Assembly: GCA_949317995.1 (NCBI GenBank)
Contig: OX439035.1
Span: forward strand, 6,840,427 to 6,904,426
Origin: Acholoe squamosa
Lineage: Eukaryota; Annelida; Polychaeta; Phyllodocida; Polynoidae
DNA length: 64,000 nt
Direction of reading: 5' to 3'
Made by a program: the position numbers and the translations under genes. How positions within the stretch are numbered: position 1 is the stretch's first letter; each line of letters starts with the position of its first letter. Shown here piece after piece: positions 1-10,820 of this stretch. Below the pieces are notes generated by a model. The model saw nothing but the letters and a program-made list of their open reading frames with translations. It was not told the origin of the DNA and searched no databases.

Positions 1-273
1 CATTATCTAGATGGACTCCCGGTACAGGAGTTTAACTCCATCTCACCTTTAGATTTCACAGTTGATGTTCCTGTGTTATTTGGTGGCTGATGTGTGATTT
101 CTCTGTGTTATAATGGGAATAAGGCACTTGGTTATGGCCTTGGTTATAAGGCCCCTGGACGTGTCAGTACAGTCTGGAGCACTCCCACGGCCATGCTCCA
201 TGCATTAAAGGCTTACACTGTCTTGTCAGCTTTAAATGATTATACTAAATGACTGAAACCTTGCTGTTCCCAG

Positions 274-427
274 CTGGTGACAGTGAACGAGAACCTGGAG
301 CGTGAAAACAAGGCACTCAAAGATGGCGGTGCACAGTCACAGCGCCCCGACCCTAAGGCGGCCGACATACAAGATGAAGTCCGCCGTCTACAGGCACAGA
401 ACTCCGCTCTACAGAAGAACCTCAGCA
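274..427 (+). CDS. GRIPAP1: GRIPAP1 exon 1 of window (residues 1-51)
   Basis: Acceptor ttcccag|ctg, donor agca|gtaagt. The exon starts in phase 0 and ends with one base carried over. It encodes VNENLERENKALKDGG, a short Q/P-rich linker, then DEVRRLQAQNSALQKNLS. This matches the vertebrate pattern LEQENQQLKEG then LLRLQAENTALQKN. Upstream exons for the first ~90 residues are outside the window. Confidence 0.93.
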
Positions 428-1641
428 GTAAGTAGTTCTATAATGAGTCAACAGGTGGCAGCACAGTTCAGAGTAATTTTAGATAAATTGGCAAACACAT
501 AGGAAATCTAGAATAAATCACTAGCCTGCAGCCAAAAATACTGTCCAAAAGGTCAGCTTTAGAGTCTACCCCTAGGTCTTTGCATTCGGCCTATTCCGTG
601 TCAGTTCAACCAATCTTCTCGGATGACCATCTCAGATTTTCTACCAACTAATATATATGGTTGGTCCATGTATCTGAAGTACTCTCCCCAAATATTTCCT
701 CAAAATTCCAAATAGTCTCCGAGTTTTGGCCCATATAGTGGGGGGGGGGTCAGCCCTCGGGAACAAACCCTTATTTCTGCGCCATTTTAAGAAGCCTGTC
801 ATAAGAAAACTGCTATTGTTACAGGTCCAAGTTTAATCAGAAATGTACCACTACTTGTAGAGACCAGCAAACAAGCATAGAAACATACCCCTTGCTCTGA
901 GTGTTGATGCACTGAGGCTCGGAAAACAGGAAAAAAATCAATGGGCTCTCAAGAATTTTAAATAATCAAAAATCTGTCAAAATTAGAATCTTATCTTTAG
1001 CAACTTTATCTATGGGAAACATATTGAGGTACATATAGGGCTTGTATTGGTATGGTAATTTAACCTCCAAACACCATACAGGTGGTGCTGCTGGTGGCCA
1101 AAGTCAGCCTATTTAGTCAAATGACCTATATTCAGCAGCTATTTAAGTCATGTGACCCTAAAGTTATTGACCCGCAATATTTTTTTCCTGAAAGACGTCA
1201 TCCTGAGCTTTAATGTGAATGTTGTCGCTAAGGTGTTACGTATTTCTTTATGGGTGAAAAAGATTTCTCAAAGTATGGTATTTTACCTATCATTTTAAGC
1301 TTTATCCTACCATTTTCTATATAAACAACCTAAAATACAGCAGTTTTGAGTGTTGTAGGTAATACCAATTGATAGCAGGGTCATTTCTATTCATACACTG
1401 TATATACTTGAAATATAGGATAAAGATATATTTAATGTCAAATTAGTCAGAAATGTTGAAAATTATCTTTGATTTCGCATGAATATTTATGATGATTTTC
1501 CCTAGTGATTTTTTTATATTTATTTTCGGATGCTGTACATAGAGGCTTATCTCACTGGAGGTATTGAGTTGCAATGTTATATCTATGGGACTTTTGTACT
1601 CAGCATGAGATAAAACCATTGTTTGATTGTGTGTGTTTCAG
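428..1641 (+). other. Intron 1: mostly unrecognised AT-rich sequence
   Basis: No coding signal and no tandem array. The last ~100 bases (around 1550-1620) resemble the tail of the dispersed repeat also seen near 10780-10820 and 37460-37500 (ctatggg...tgagataaa), so an old copy of that repeat probably lies here. Confidence 0.5.
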
Positions 1642-1756
1642 CATGTCAGGCAGAGTATGAACAGGATCTATGTCAGCTCAAACAGACCATCAGCGACCTG
1701 GAGACGCAGTGTGTCAAACTCTCCGGGCAGAGAACCGCACCCGTGGGCGCAGGCAG
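1642..1756 (+). CDS. GRIPAP1: GRIPAP1 exon 2 (residues 52-89)
   Basis: Acceptor gtttcag|cat, donor ggcag|gtcagt. The carried base completes a threonine codon. The exon encodes AEYEQDLCQLKQTISDLE and then TQCVKLSGQRTAPVGAG, a coiled coil running into a linker. It ends with two bases that form a serine codon with exon 3. A read-through ORF past the donor is not the real product. Confidence 0.85.
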
Positions 1757-2238
1757 GTCAGTATATGCTCTTCTGTAAAAACTTTGATGCAGAATGTGAA
1801 TATTTTTATCTCTTAATTAGAGAGTGGTCATTTTTTTTTTTATCAATTGAAAGGGGTTGTTGGGTTTCCATTTTGAAAAAGGCAAAAAAAATATAATTAT
1901 TTGTACACTGATCTGAACTGAAATTTGCGCCCAAATGCGCCCTTTTAACCTACAGTATTTTCTTTTGGCTGAAAACAGGTACCCAGTACTGGTAAATTTG
2001 TTTTGCCCCCCTCCCTCAGAGGGGTTGAAAAAATGTTGCTCCCCCCCCTTCCCCATTGTTGAAAAAAGCGGAAACTCCCTTCCCTTACTAGGGTCGGAGT
2101 GGTAGAGTTTTAGACACTATGAATCTCCTCCAATCAGCCAAGGGTTTTACGATGCAAGAAGGGGTTTCACTTGGTAGATAACTTGAATTATTCACATTGT
2201 GCTATCTAACATACTTTGGAATATTTTTTTACCTACAG
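1757..2238 (+). repeat. Intron 2 with degenerate 'agtggtcattttt' inverted-repeat element
   Basis: Between about 1820 and 2110 an element starts with agagtggtcattttt and has C-rich and G-rich blocks ending near gtcggagtggtag. It looks like a decayed relative of the better-preserved MITE at 8722-8966. Its exact ends cannot be set. Confidence 0.4.
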
Positions 2239-2309
2239 TTTGGACAGGACGGTTGAAGGTCAGTCAGACCCGGAGCTGTCCGAGGACGGTCTCGATGGAC
2301 AGGACCTAG
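2239..2309 (+). CDS. GRIPAP1: GRIPAP1 exon 3 (residues 90-113)
   Basis: Acceptor acctacag|ttt, donor cctag|gtatgt. It encodes LDRTVEGQSDPELSEDGLDG, an acidic, low-coil linker in the position of the variable G/P-rich linker of the human protein. Phases on both sides agree with exons 2 and 4. Confidence 0.85.
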
Positions 2310-2318
2310 GTATGTACA

Positions 2319-2846
2319 TTAACCCTTTAAGGGCCGCTAACGCATTAATGCATCATGCCCATTGGTCGGCATGATGCATGAATGTAGCCACGGTGAGTCA
2401 CTCACCAGGGCTGCTTTCATGCATCATGCCCATTGGTCGGCATGATGCATGAATGCAGCCACGGTGAGTTACTCACCAGGGCTGCATTCATGCGTCATGC
2501 CCATTTGTCGGCATGATGCCTGAATGCAGCCACGGTGAGTTACTCACCAGGGGTACATTAATGCATCATGCATCATGCCCATTGGTCGGCATGATGCCTG
2601 AATGCAGCCACGGTGAGTTACTCACCAGGGCTACATTAATGCATCATGCCCATTGGTCGGCATGATGCATGAATGTAGCCACAGTGAGTTACTCACCAGG
2701 GCTTCATTCATGCGTCATGCCAATCCTATGGGGTTGATACATCCCTATAGGGGCGGCAAGCAGACTGGCGAGCAGACTCGCCAGCACTTCATTGGTGCAT
2801 CATGCCGACCAATGGGCATGATGCACTCCTGCATCAGCAGGGTTAA
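2319..2846 (+). repeat. Family A MITE with internally amplified 71-bp palindromic module
   Basis: Starts taaccctttaagggccgct and ends gcatcagcagggttaa. The module catcatgcccattggtcgg-catgatgcatgaatgcagcc-tgagt-actcaccaggg is repeated about five times at about 71-bp spacing (one spacing is 79). Each module is itself an inverted repeat around CATTGGTC. Confidence 0.85.
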
Positions 2847-3684
2847 ATGGCTAAAATGAATCTCGCTGTTGTCATTCTCACCACTCTTGATTCTCTTTAA
2901 TACGCTAAAATAGACTGATGTTTCCTTAGGAAACTACTACATGTAAACTTTCTCACAATACGCATGGACTTTGTCATAATCTTTACAAAGTGGTTTAGAA
3001 GTTGCACATAGAAAATATTTAGATATTAGCAGATTCGTTTAAAGCTCACCAAGGGCTTTCATTTGGTATATATAACACTTACATATTTGAACCACATTGC
3101 CCTCTGAGAATCCTCTGACAGTACATGTAGTCAAATTTACTGAGAATCAATTAAACTGAGAAATGTAGCATATTAAATATATAATAGTTTTAAAATCCTA
3201 AATAATTCCGATGTAATTTTATATAACTATGAAATCTGTAACTATGTATATTAGGTATTTATGGCTTAAATTTAGTTTAGGAACCCAGGATTCTAAAAGA
3301 CACTTATTCCTGTTAGTTAAAAATCTAAAATCTAAATTTTGGAAAATCTCATATTTTTGACAATATATCACTTGAGAAGCCTATATCTAGGCTTCTAAAT
3401 GTGCTACTTCAGTACCACTTTGTTAGGATTCAGCTAGAAACTTTATCATTGGTTTATGTATGCGTGTTTGCTTCAATAGAAAACAATTTCAGTTGTGAAA
3501 ACTGATTCATTTCTACCATTTATAGCTTTCAATATTTGTTGTTTGATGGTGAAATTGGTTGTAATCAACTCTTTTTGTTGAACCATAATGGAACTCCCAC
3601 CCATGTTTTCATGTTTTCTCAGTTTGTGTTGCCCGTTAAAGGCGCTAACCGGCATGCTAAATGTGTGTCGTCCTTATTCTGTAG
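2847..3684 (+). other. Intron 3, remainder: no feature seen
   Basis: AT-rich sequence with no repeat family I recognise and no credible ORF. The short ORFs over 3473-3785 on both strands are chance, apart from the true exon at 3685. Confidence 0.5.
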
Positions 3685-3741
3685 GAGACGGAAACTTGGC
3701 AGTAGAGTCACGAGTCTCAAGTCTTGCTGCTGCGAGCTCTG
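3685..3741 (+). CDS. GRIPAP1: GRIPAP1 exon 4 (residues 114-132), small linker exon
   Basis: Acceptor ttctgtag|gag, donor tctg|gtcagt. It encodes GDGNLAVESRVSSLAAASS, a serine/alanine-rich linker. It has no clear vertebrate counterpart, so support comes from splice signals, phase (1-1) and position. It may be alternatively skipped, because exons 3, 4 and 5 share phase and removing it keeps the frame. Confidence 0.7.
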
Positions 3742-3814
3742 GTCAGTTTTTGTACAAACTCCCGGTTTTTAAGGTTTTACATTAACCCAGCAGAGGAATT
3801 TTCCCCCTAATCCT

Positions 3815-4075
3815 AACCATTTGAGGACCTGCTAATGCATTAATGCATCATGTCCATTGGTTGTCATGATGCATGGATGCAGCTCTGGTGAGTAACACAT
3901 CAGGGCTGCATTCTTGCATCATGACGACCCTATGATGTTAACTTAGTTCCGGAGGGTCGGCATGATGCTCCAATGAAGTGCTGCCAGCGAACAGCCTTCC
4001 AGCACTTCATTGATGCATCATGCTGACTGGTAGGTATGATGCATTCCATCAGTGTTTGATGCGCGCCTGTATGCT
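3815..4075 (+). repeat. Family A MITE
   Basis: Starts near ccatttgaggacctgctaatg. It has the usual paired catcatg/catgatgc inverted modules and the 'aatgaagtgctg...cagcacttcatt' stem, ending near gatgcattccatcag. Confidence 0.7.
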
Positions 4076-4198
4076 TCTGCTTCGCCTGTATATATCGGTT
4101 TGCTACACGTTTCTGTATTTAGTTTTCTGTTCCCTGCAATTACCATTGTATCATTAAAGCATCCATATATGATGAAATATTAGTAAGATTTGACAACC

Positions 4199-4998
4199 TT
4201 TAAGACTTTAATGGCTGCTAATGCATTGACGCATCATGCCCATTGCTTGTCATGATGCATCAATCCAGGTTTCGGCATGATGCATAATTGAAGCCCAGGT
4301 GGCTAAAGGACAGCCACTCTGCATCATGGCGACCATTGAGCATGATACATTTATGGAGCAGCAAGTTAAGACCAAGTTCAGCGAAAATGATGCAGGTCTG
4401 AAGTGAGCAGATGTGGGACGAGCAGACACAGGACCGATATTTTTCCAATATTTGCCTATGATGGCCACATATTTTGAACATATGCGACAAATATGGTACT
4501 GTGGAATAAATGCTACATCTAAACTTATCAAATCATTAGTTTCAGCTTTGTAATGTCCAGAAAAAGAGAGTTTTAAACGAATTTACTATTATGTCCCGCA
4601 TCTGCTCATTTGCTTGTCCCGCGTCTGCTCATTTATGGAACAGCTCATCACTTTTTAGCCTATTACAACCACATTTATTTATCCATGAGGTATAAATGGT
4701 CTCAAGGAATTTCAGAGAACAATATTTGTCCCATATGTTCAAAATATGTGACAATCATAGGTAAATAATTGAAAAATATCTTTCCCGTGTCTGCTCGTCC
4801 TGCGTCTGCTCGTCCCGCGTCTGCTCGTCCCACGTCTGCTCGTCCTGCGTCTGCTCGTCCCGCGTCTGCTCATTTCAGACCTGCATTACTTTCGCTGGAC
4901 TTGGTCTTAAGTGCCACATCATGCTGACTCTAAGGGCTGGCATGGGCATGATGCAGAAATGCATCATCCCATTAGGCATGATGCAAGAGTGCATCATT
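4199..4998 (+). repeat. Family A MITE split by a nested inverted-repeat element
   Basis: Left part 4199-4360 (ctttaatggctgctaatgca, catcatgcccattgc). Right part 4913-4998 (cacatcatgctgactc, catgatgcaagagtgcatc). The element at 4363-4916 sits between them. Confidence 0.65.
4363..4916. mobile_element. Non-autonomous DNA transposon with long TIRs and TTAA flanks
   Basis: The left end (from 4367) reads gaccaagttcagcgaaaatg then atgcaggtctgaagtgagca. The right end is its inverse with few mismatches (tgctcatttcagacctgcat then tttcgctggacttggtc). Both sides are bordered by TTAA, as in piggyBac-type target duplications. Subterminally, about eight copies of a cgtctgctc/gagcagacg motif lie in both orientations. 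No ORF for a transposase, so it would depend on one in trans. Confidence 0.75.
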
Positions 4999-5207
4999 AC
5001 ATGCCCTTATACCCAGGTAGCAAATTCTCCAGTGGGTACAGCCATTGCAGTTGTCACTGATAATCAGTTATCAGATTGGTACCACCTGCTGCCCGAGACT
5101 TCCGCAGTGAATGGTTGGGATTATTTCATTTGGCTGGCAAATAACTCGCTAAATCGGTATAGGGTTAAGTATTTATAAGTGCTTTAGTCCCATGTTCACC
5201 CTTTAAT

Positions 5208-5445
5208 GGCCCATAGTGCATTCATGCATTCATTCATGATGCATGAATGCAACCCTGGTGAGTGACTCGCCAGGGCTACATTTATGCACCATGCCGACCC
5301 TGCGGGGGTTAATACAGTCCCGGAAGGTTCGCACGATGCTCCAATGAAGTGCTGGTGAGACTGCATTTGGTGCATCATGATGAGTAATTGATGACCATTG
5401 GGGCATGATGCACTCCTGCATGAGTGATCCAATAGAGTTAAGTGT
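5208..5445 (+). repeat. Family A MITE
   Basis: Starts ccctttaatggcccatagtg, has gcatgaatgcaaccctggtg paired with cgccagggctacat, and ends gcatgagtgatccaat...gttaa. The opposite-strand ORFs here are chance readings of the palindrome. Confidence 0.75.
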
Positions 5446-5535
5446 AAGGAGTACTACGTTATCCCCATGTTAGGGTTCTGGTATTAGCCCCGGCTTATAA
5501 GCGAGAATTTATGGTAGTACCTTATCCCCATGTTA

Positions 5536-5748
5536 AGTATAATGCATCATGCCTTTGGTCCTCATGATGCACCAATGAAGTGCTGGCCAGACTGCTCACC
5601 AGCACTTCTTTGGAGCATCATGACAACCCTCAGGGCGTATGTGTATTAACCCTGTAGGGTCGGAATGATGCTCGCAAGCACTTCATTGGTGCATCATGAC
5701 GACCAATGGGCATGATGCACTCCTGCATTAGTGTACCTATAGGGTTAA
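5536..5748 (+). repeat. Family A MITE
   Basis: Starts taagtataatgcatcatgcc and ends gcattagtgtacctatagggttaa. It includes gcaccaatgaagtgctggc and its inverse agcacttcattggtgc. Confidence 0.7.
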
Positions 5749-5810
5749 GTATAAGTTCAGTACCTTATCCCCATGTTAAGCGCAGGTTGCGGTTGCTTCT
5801 CTTTTTACAG

Positions 5811-5939
5811 ATAAGATGAATGACAACCACTGTATCACCAACTCTACGACGACGACCGAGACGCCGTCCATCATGAATCTCAACAACAAGACACAGGCCG
5901 TGTCGGCGCGCCTTGAGATGACCATCAAACAGCTTAATG
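5811..5939 (+). CDS. GRIPAP1: GRIPAP1 exon 5 (residues 133-175)
   Basis: Acceptor tttttacag|ata. The donor aatg|gtgcct is a weak match but is the only one that keeps phase with exon 6. It encodes KMNDNHCITNSTTTTETPS, then NNKTQAVSARLEMTIKQLN, where the coiled coil resumes. The opposite-strand ORF (5765-5983) is a shadow. Confidence 0.82.
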
Positions 5940-6394
5940 GTGCCTACCCTGCTTTGTATATATATATCTTTCAGACGCACCATGAGCTTTGAATAAACCT
6001 TAAATAGGAGTTCTTTAATCTATAAGCTATGAAAGCCAACCTGTAAGCCAAACCCTGACTCTGTGCTACTTAGGAAAACAGTACCCAAAATTCAGGACAC
6101 CATATTTTTATAGCCTTTGTATCAAATAAGATATTGTAGCATCGTCAGTTAAATTAGTATCACCATAGAGGAAAAGAGCAGCCTTATCAGATGCATCTGA
6201 TGACTTGATTAGTGCTTGCACAGCACTGTTAGCATACAATCAGATAGCGTTTGTAGCATTTTACTAGCACAATTTGTCTATTTCCTTTGAGAGATATTAC
6301 AAGATGATCCTACTGAAGTTTCCCATAAAAGATAATGATCGTGTATAACTCACTATTCTAAATATAACACATTATGCAATACCCTCCATTATGT

Positions 6395-6800
6395 CAAGGT
6401 GAATATCGTAGTTCCATAGAGAAAGCACTGAACCCCCGTATTGCACCCTGCGTTGAATAGCCGGCGCCAAATCCGCATGATGACGTCATAGGTCTATCGC
6501 GCATGCGCAGCATTTTTGAAACGTAAACATTCAAAATGGCGGCGGTCAGGATTTCGCGAAGATGATGGGTAAATAAGGGTTTAATTTCAATCTTATTGAT
6601 GAAATATTGATTAATTATCAACCCAAACACCTTGACATAAATGTAAAGATGAACTCTGAGCAGTTTGAGCTTCCTGTTTCTTCACTCGCGTGTCCTGCCC
6701 GCTCCGCACTCGGCCTACCGGCCTCGTGCAGAACGGGCAGGACACGCTCGTGAAGAAACAGTCAGCTCAAACTGCTCATCGTTCACCTTTACCATTTTCA
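6395..6800 (-). repeat. Dispersed repeat with terminal hairpin, YY1-like and CRE motifs (copy 1)
   Basis: The same family appears in opposite orientation at about 63600-64000. Shared blocks are gtcaaggtg, ccatagagaaagcactg, ggcgccaaatccgca, atggcggcggtcag, gaaatattgat and gacataaatgtaaagatgaa. The end at 6658-6777 is a long hairpin whose arms share gagcagtttgagc and gtgtcctgcccg. Inside are tgacgtcat (CRE) and caaaatggcggc (YY1-like). Confidence 0.75.
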
Positions 6801-7268
6801 TAAACAACGCAACACCTGGTACATTTAGCCTAATCGTGACGTCATCAGATGCATCAGATAAGCCTGCTGTTTTACTACTCTATAGTGATGCATAGTTCAA
6901 TATCTATGCCCGAGTCTTTTTATTTGATAGAAATGCTATCAAAAGACAATGTGATGAAAGTAGGGTGCTATTTCCCATTAAGAAAATGTAAAGGGCTAAT
7001 TTACACCAACTTTCACCTTCTCCGCCATCCCACTAAAGTACATAAGTCAATATCAAATAGGAAATCCTATGTGAATAAAAATGAGTGTTAAACTCTGTGA
7101 AGATATAACAGAAGGGTACTATAGATATTAAGAACAGTTTTAAGTCTTAGCATTCTCAGTAAGTATAGTATCATGATATGGGTCATTTAAAGCCAAATAA
7201 TACCATGTATATATAGGCGACAATTCCATGTTAAACCAAATGCTTATTTATTGTTTGATATATCGCAG

Positions 7269-7339
7269 ACTTGCGGCTTTGTCGCGACACAGAATTGGAA
7301 GAGAAGAACTTACTCAAAGACCAACTATCATCACAAGAA
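7269..7339 (+). CDS. GRIPAP1: GRIPAP1 exon 6 (residues 176-199)
   Basis: Acceptor atcgcag|act, donor caagaa|gtaagc. It encodes LRLCRDTELEEKNLLKDQLS then SQE. It corresponds to the human segment just before LQEELAKLSEKLKKKQE and ends in phase 0. Confidence 0.9.
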
Positions 7340-7561
7340 GTAAGCCCATCACATATTAAGGGAAAATGCTCTTAACTTTGAGTAAACAAAAAAGCAAGAT
7401 CGGCTCAAAGCCGACTGTTATACAGGATAATTTAAGTAATTTCCAGACCATTCCGATCCAGAATAAAGATCTACCCGGTATTCTTAGAAAAAAGAAGACA
7501 ACTTGAACATATTTGATTTGTTTATTATTATTCATTTTTATCTTGATTTTTTTTTTGTCAG

Positions 7562-7641
7562 AGAAAACACACGGAACAAATATCATTACTACAGGAAGAA
7601 TTGGACAAAGTCAGTGAAAAGTTCAAGAAAAAACAAGAAAG
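7562..7641 (+). CDS. GRIPAP1: GRIPAP1 exon 7 (residues 200-225)
   Basis: Acceptor tttttgtcag|aga, donor gaaag|gtaagt. It encodes HTEQISLLQEELDKVSEKFK followed by KKQE, closely matching human LQEELAKLSEKLKKKQES. Confidence 0.95.
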
Positions 7642-7647
7642 GTAAGT

Positions 7648-7715
7648 GTCCACTTTCCCTAGTTTGCCAGGAATTCCTGGAATTTTGATAGAGAATTCTG
7701 TGTCGGATTACAGGT
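7648..7715 (+). repeat. Partial copy of the 'tttcctggtttaccaggaattcc' MITE
   Basis: The sequence tttgccaggaattcctgga with the following tttgatagagaattctg matches the left part of the elements at 7795 and 60408. Confidence 0.5.
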
Positions 7716-7794
7716 AGGGTATGTTAATTTCCCGGGAAATGGTTGTTTAAAATGCTTATAAATGGTTATACAGCAAGCCTCTATTCTAAGAAAC

Positions 7795-7924
7795 AGAGAT
7801 GCCACTTTTCCTGGTTTACCAGGAATTCCTGGTTTTGATAACAAGATTTCTGAATCAAATTATGAAAAAAATGTGTCAAAAGTCCACTTTTCCTGGTTTT
7901 TGTCGGCCAGTGAGTGGCATCTCT
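7795..7924. mobile_element. 130-bp MITE with AGAGATGCCACT / AGTGGCATCTCT ends
   Basis: Perfect short terminal inverted repeats (agagatgccact...agtggcatctct) enclose cctggtttaccaggaattcc, a palindromic core. A second copy of about 141 bp is at 60408-60548. No coding capacity. Confidence 0.8.
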
Positions 7925-7979
7925 GAAGAAAGAATTAATCGATTCTGATGTTGATTTTTAGTGGTAAGTCTGCTTGCCG

Positions 7980-8052
7980 GCAACTTGTGTGGTGCATCAT
8001 GACCAATGGGCCTGATGCACCGATGCATCAGCGGTCCTTAAAGGCTGAAAGG
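7980..8052 (+). repeat. Family A MITE, right-end fragment
   Basis: Reads ggtgcatcatgaccaatggg then gatgcatcagcggtccttaa, the standard right terminus of family A. Confidence 0.65.
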
Positions 8053-8091
8053 GTGGTTACACTAACACTATGTTCCCATTTACACCCACAG

Positions 8092-8239
8092 CCTTGTAGC
8101 CCTACAGGAGGAGAAGGAGCACGTGTACACGGAGTTGAACCAGCGTCTGGAGGAGACAACTTCCGCTAAAGACATAGAAATTGAACACCTCAAGGCGCAG
8201 GTCCTCCGTCTACAGGAGGAGCTCACACGCGGCAACGAG
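8092..8239 (+). CDS. GRIPAP1: GRIPAP1 exon 8 (residues 226-275)
   Basis: Acceptor cacccacag|cct, donor aacgag|gtacgt. It encodes SLVALQEEKEHVYTELNQRL, EETTSAKDIEIEHLKAQVLR and LQEELTRGNE, a continuous coiled coil. Ends in phase 0. Confidence 0.93.
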
Positions 8240-8721
8240 GTACGTCTTGATTTAGTGCTGAAAGGTGCAGGCCTAAATATATTAAAAAAAATGTTTCATT
8301 CAGGTAATGGGGTTGAAAAAGCTTATGGTAGGTAGACCTGTAGGAAAACAATTCTTTTTAAGGCCAAACGAAAATTTCTATACTTTTTCGTGCAAATTAA
8401 ACGTGAAGGATCAAGGAGCATTTTCCTTTTTTTTTCTCCCATGTCAGAGTGCCAAAATATCATGTTTTTTTTCCCCCGCCAAATGCCCATGAAACAGTTT
8501 AAAATGTAGGGTACCTGTAGGTAGCGTTACCTGAACACACCTTTCTCTGAAAGTTCTTTCACCATCAGAAAGCTGAGATCATGACAGGTCAGTCTGCCCT
8601 GTGTCCTAAGCCCCTACGTCAGCAATTACGATTCTACGCTGGCAAACTCTATCGAAAAAAAAGAGTGAGATAAATGTGTATACATACCCATGATTCTATA
8701 AGTGATGATGTAGAACCTCTG

Positions 8722-8966
8722 TTAGGGAGTGGTCATTTTTTAATAACGGGGGTGGGGGGATAAAAAATTTCTGACCCCTCATAGGGGGGAGACAAAAAAA
8801 AATGTCACCCCTTTTGAGCGAAAAACTAAAAGCTTCTAAAGAATAAAAGGGGGACAAAATTTTCAGACCCCTCCGAGGGGGGAGGGAAAAATATTTGCCG
8901 AGCACGCATGGCATATCACTGACCCCCCCCCCCTGTTGTTGTTAAAAAAAATGACCACTCCCTTAG
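8722..8966. mobile_element. MITE with TTAGGGAGTGGTCATTTTTT inverted ends
   Basis: The left end ttagggagtggtcatttttt is mirrored by aaaaaaatgaccactccctt at the right. The interior is G-rich and C-rich blocks (ggggggagacaaaa, cccctccgagggggga). Non-coding; the antisense ORF over it is spurious. Confidence 0.75.
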
Positions 8967-9003
8967 AGCCACTCTATATTAACTCGCTCCTTCCTCACTC
9001 CAG

Positions 9004-9081
9004 GCACTAAAACAACTACAGGAGGAATCCGAGGCCAAAATCAGAGAGACGGACGAGATGTGTCAGACGTTAAAGGGACAG
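9004..9081 (+). CDS. GRIPAP1: GRIPAP1 exon 9 (residues 276-301)
   Basis: Acceptor cactccag|gca, donor ggacag|gtcagt. It encodes ALKQLQEESEAKIRETDEMC then QTLKGQ. Both boundaries are phase 0. Confidence 0.93.
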
Positions 9082-9149
9082 GTCAGTGATGAAAACCGCT
9101 GTCACAATCTCCTGCTAATTGTGTCCTTCAAGGGGCTGTTCCTAAACCC

Positions 9150-9348
9150 TTTAAGGCCGCTCATGTATTAATGTTTCATGCCCATGGGACGTCATGATGC
9201 ATGAATGCAGTCCTAGTGAGTAACTCTCCAGGGCTACATTCAAGCATCATGCCGACCTTATGGGATTGATACACTCCCAAGGCTCGGCGTGATGCACCAA
9301 TGAAGTGCTGGTGAGCAGTCCCACCAGCACTTCATTGGTGCATCAGAG
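9150..9348 (+). repeat. Family A MITE
   Basis: Starts aaccctttaaggccgctcat, has gcatgaatgcagtcctagtg and accaatgaagtgctggtg paired with accagcacttcattggtg, and ends gcatcagagg. Confidence 0.75.
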
Positions 9349-9429
9349 GTTCTTCTTGGAGCTGCTGCCAAGGCTGTTTCTGCATTCTGTACTACCGATA
9401 ATCTTTTTAGGGTGTTCCTGTTTTATACA

Positions 9430-9737
9430 TACTGTAATCTCCCGCGTATAAGGCGCACCTCGCATATAAGACGCACCTCGAGTTTTAGAATATAGTCAAA
9501 TAAATTGAAAATTCATGACTTTTGTTCTACTGGATGGATTTTGAAAATTCAAAAAGCTGTGTGTACCTATGGCACTCAGGAACCTCCTACACCCACCTAT
9601 GTCACAGGAGGACTTAGGGGGAGTGTAAGATATCAAAAGAAAACTCTTGATCTCCCCCCTTGGGGATCCAAGGAGAACTAAAACTCTCGCCTTATACGCG
9701 AGAGATTATGGTAAATATACGGGAGAGATTACGGTAG
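9430..9737. mobile_element. Family B MITE (CGTATAAG type)
   Basis: Left end actgtaatctcccgcgtata. Right end cttatacgcgagagattatg, followed by a second right-end-like copy gggagagattacggta. Confidence 0.75.
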
Positions 9738-10110
9738 ATATATCTATAAATAGAGAAGGCACACCCTTCTTGGTGTTGGGGTGGGTAGAATGGTCTGAAA
9801 TAAAAGATCACTTTTGCTCAGAAAAAAAGCTATGTAGAGGTAAATTATCTCTCCAACCTATCTGCCATCTAATGCTTGACATAGATGTCCTTCCTATTCT
9901 GTTTTCATTTTTTTCAAAATATTTATGAAAAAGGTGTTTTCAGGAGGGTTAAAAGCAAAGACTAAATTGTTTCTCTGTATGGCCCTAGATTGCCTGCAGA
10001 GGTTTCCTGCCTGGGGGGGCACTCCTTATAATGTTCAATTGTTACCATGTGGGTACATGGCCGTTGACTTGGTACCCCTTTTAGTGGGGGGGGGGGGGTG
10101 GAATTTACGC
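9738..10110 (+). other. Intron sequence without recognised feature
   Basis: Contains a short G-run (ggggggggggt near 10085). Nothing else is supported. Confidence 0.4.
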
Positions 10111-10114
10111 TGGT

Positions 10115-10292
10115 TCCCTGCAGGTAATTGAGGACATAATAACCGCAAGCCGTGCCTGATGACATATCTCCCCAGATCTTGGGGAGTAGGTCACTTGTAC
10201 TCCACTAGATGGGGTTTCTGATCTCCAATCACAGTGAGGCAGTCCCATGACGCCCTACGGACCTTAGGACTTTAAACAAATCAATCAATCAA
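10115..10292 (+). repeat. SINE-like element with (AATC)n tail
   Basis: About 180 bp of complex sequence containing agatcttggggagtagg and gaggcagtcccatgacgccc, ending in tcaatcaatcaatcaa. A related tail (aatcaaatcaatgaatcaat) occurs near 61258. The simple-repeat tail suggests a LINE-mobilised element. Its 5' end and target duplication are not clear. Confidence 0.45.
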
Positions 10293-10544
10293 TCAACTCC
10301 AATCAAAGGTTATGTTCCAAACATCAGTATAGGAGAGACAGGTAAGGCATTGGGGTGGTAGGGTGCCCCCTTGTGAGTGAGTGTGAAAACAGGGGATGAT
10401 TGACTGGTAACTTCTTAGGCATGGCCTGCCTGTATACATGCCCCAAAATATACAGGTAGGAAGCCAACCAAGGGGAAATTCAACCAAAAAAAACCCCTTT
10501 TGATGGGAATTAGCTTGTAAAAGAGTGTAAGAAGACAAACTCGC

Positions 10545-10820
10545 AATCTGAGCGATAACACTCCCAGTGCTCCTTTGCATTTATTCCATGCTTTGGGTTT
10601 GTAATTATCCTTGTCTCAACGTAAATCAGCCCATATATGCCATATATCAGCCGTTTTCACATTGTTTACTTCGCCATTTTGAAGCTATGACGTCATCAAA
10701 AGATCACGTAACCAGGGAGTGTGATATGCACTGTACGTATCACACCTCCCATGTCATACAGCGTTGTAATGCTATACCTATGGCCCCTCAGTATCTTAAT
10801 GTATTTAGCATGAAATAAAA
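10545..10820 (+). repeat. Dispersed repeat related to the 37.2-kb foldback element
   Basis: It shares cagtgctcctttg...atttat, ccagggagtgtgatatg, tatcacac and cctatgg...gaataaa-type end blocks with 37258-37500. It includes ttcgccattttgaagc and tgacgtcatc. Confidence 0.6.
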
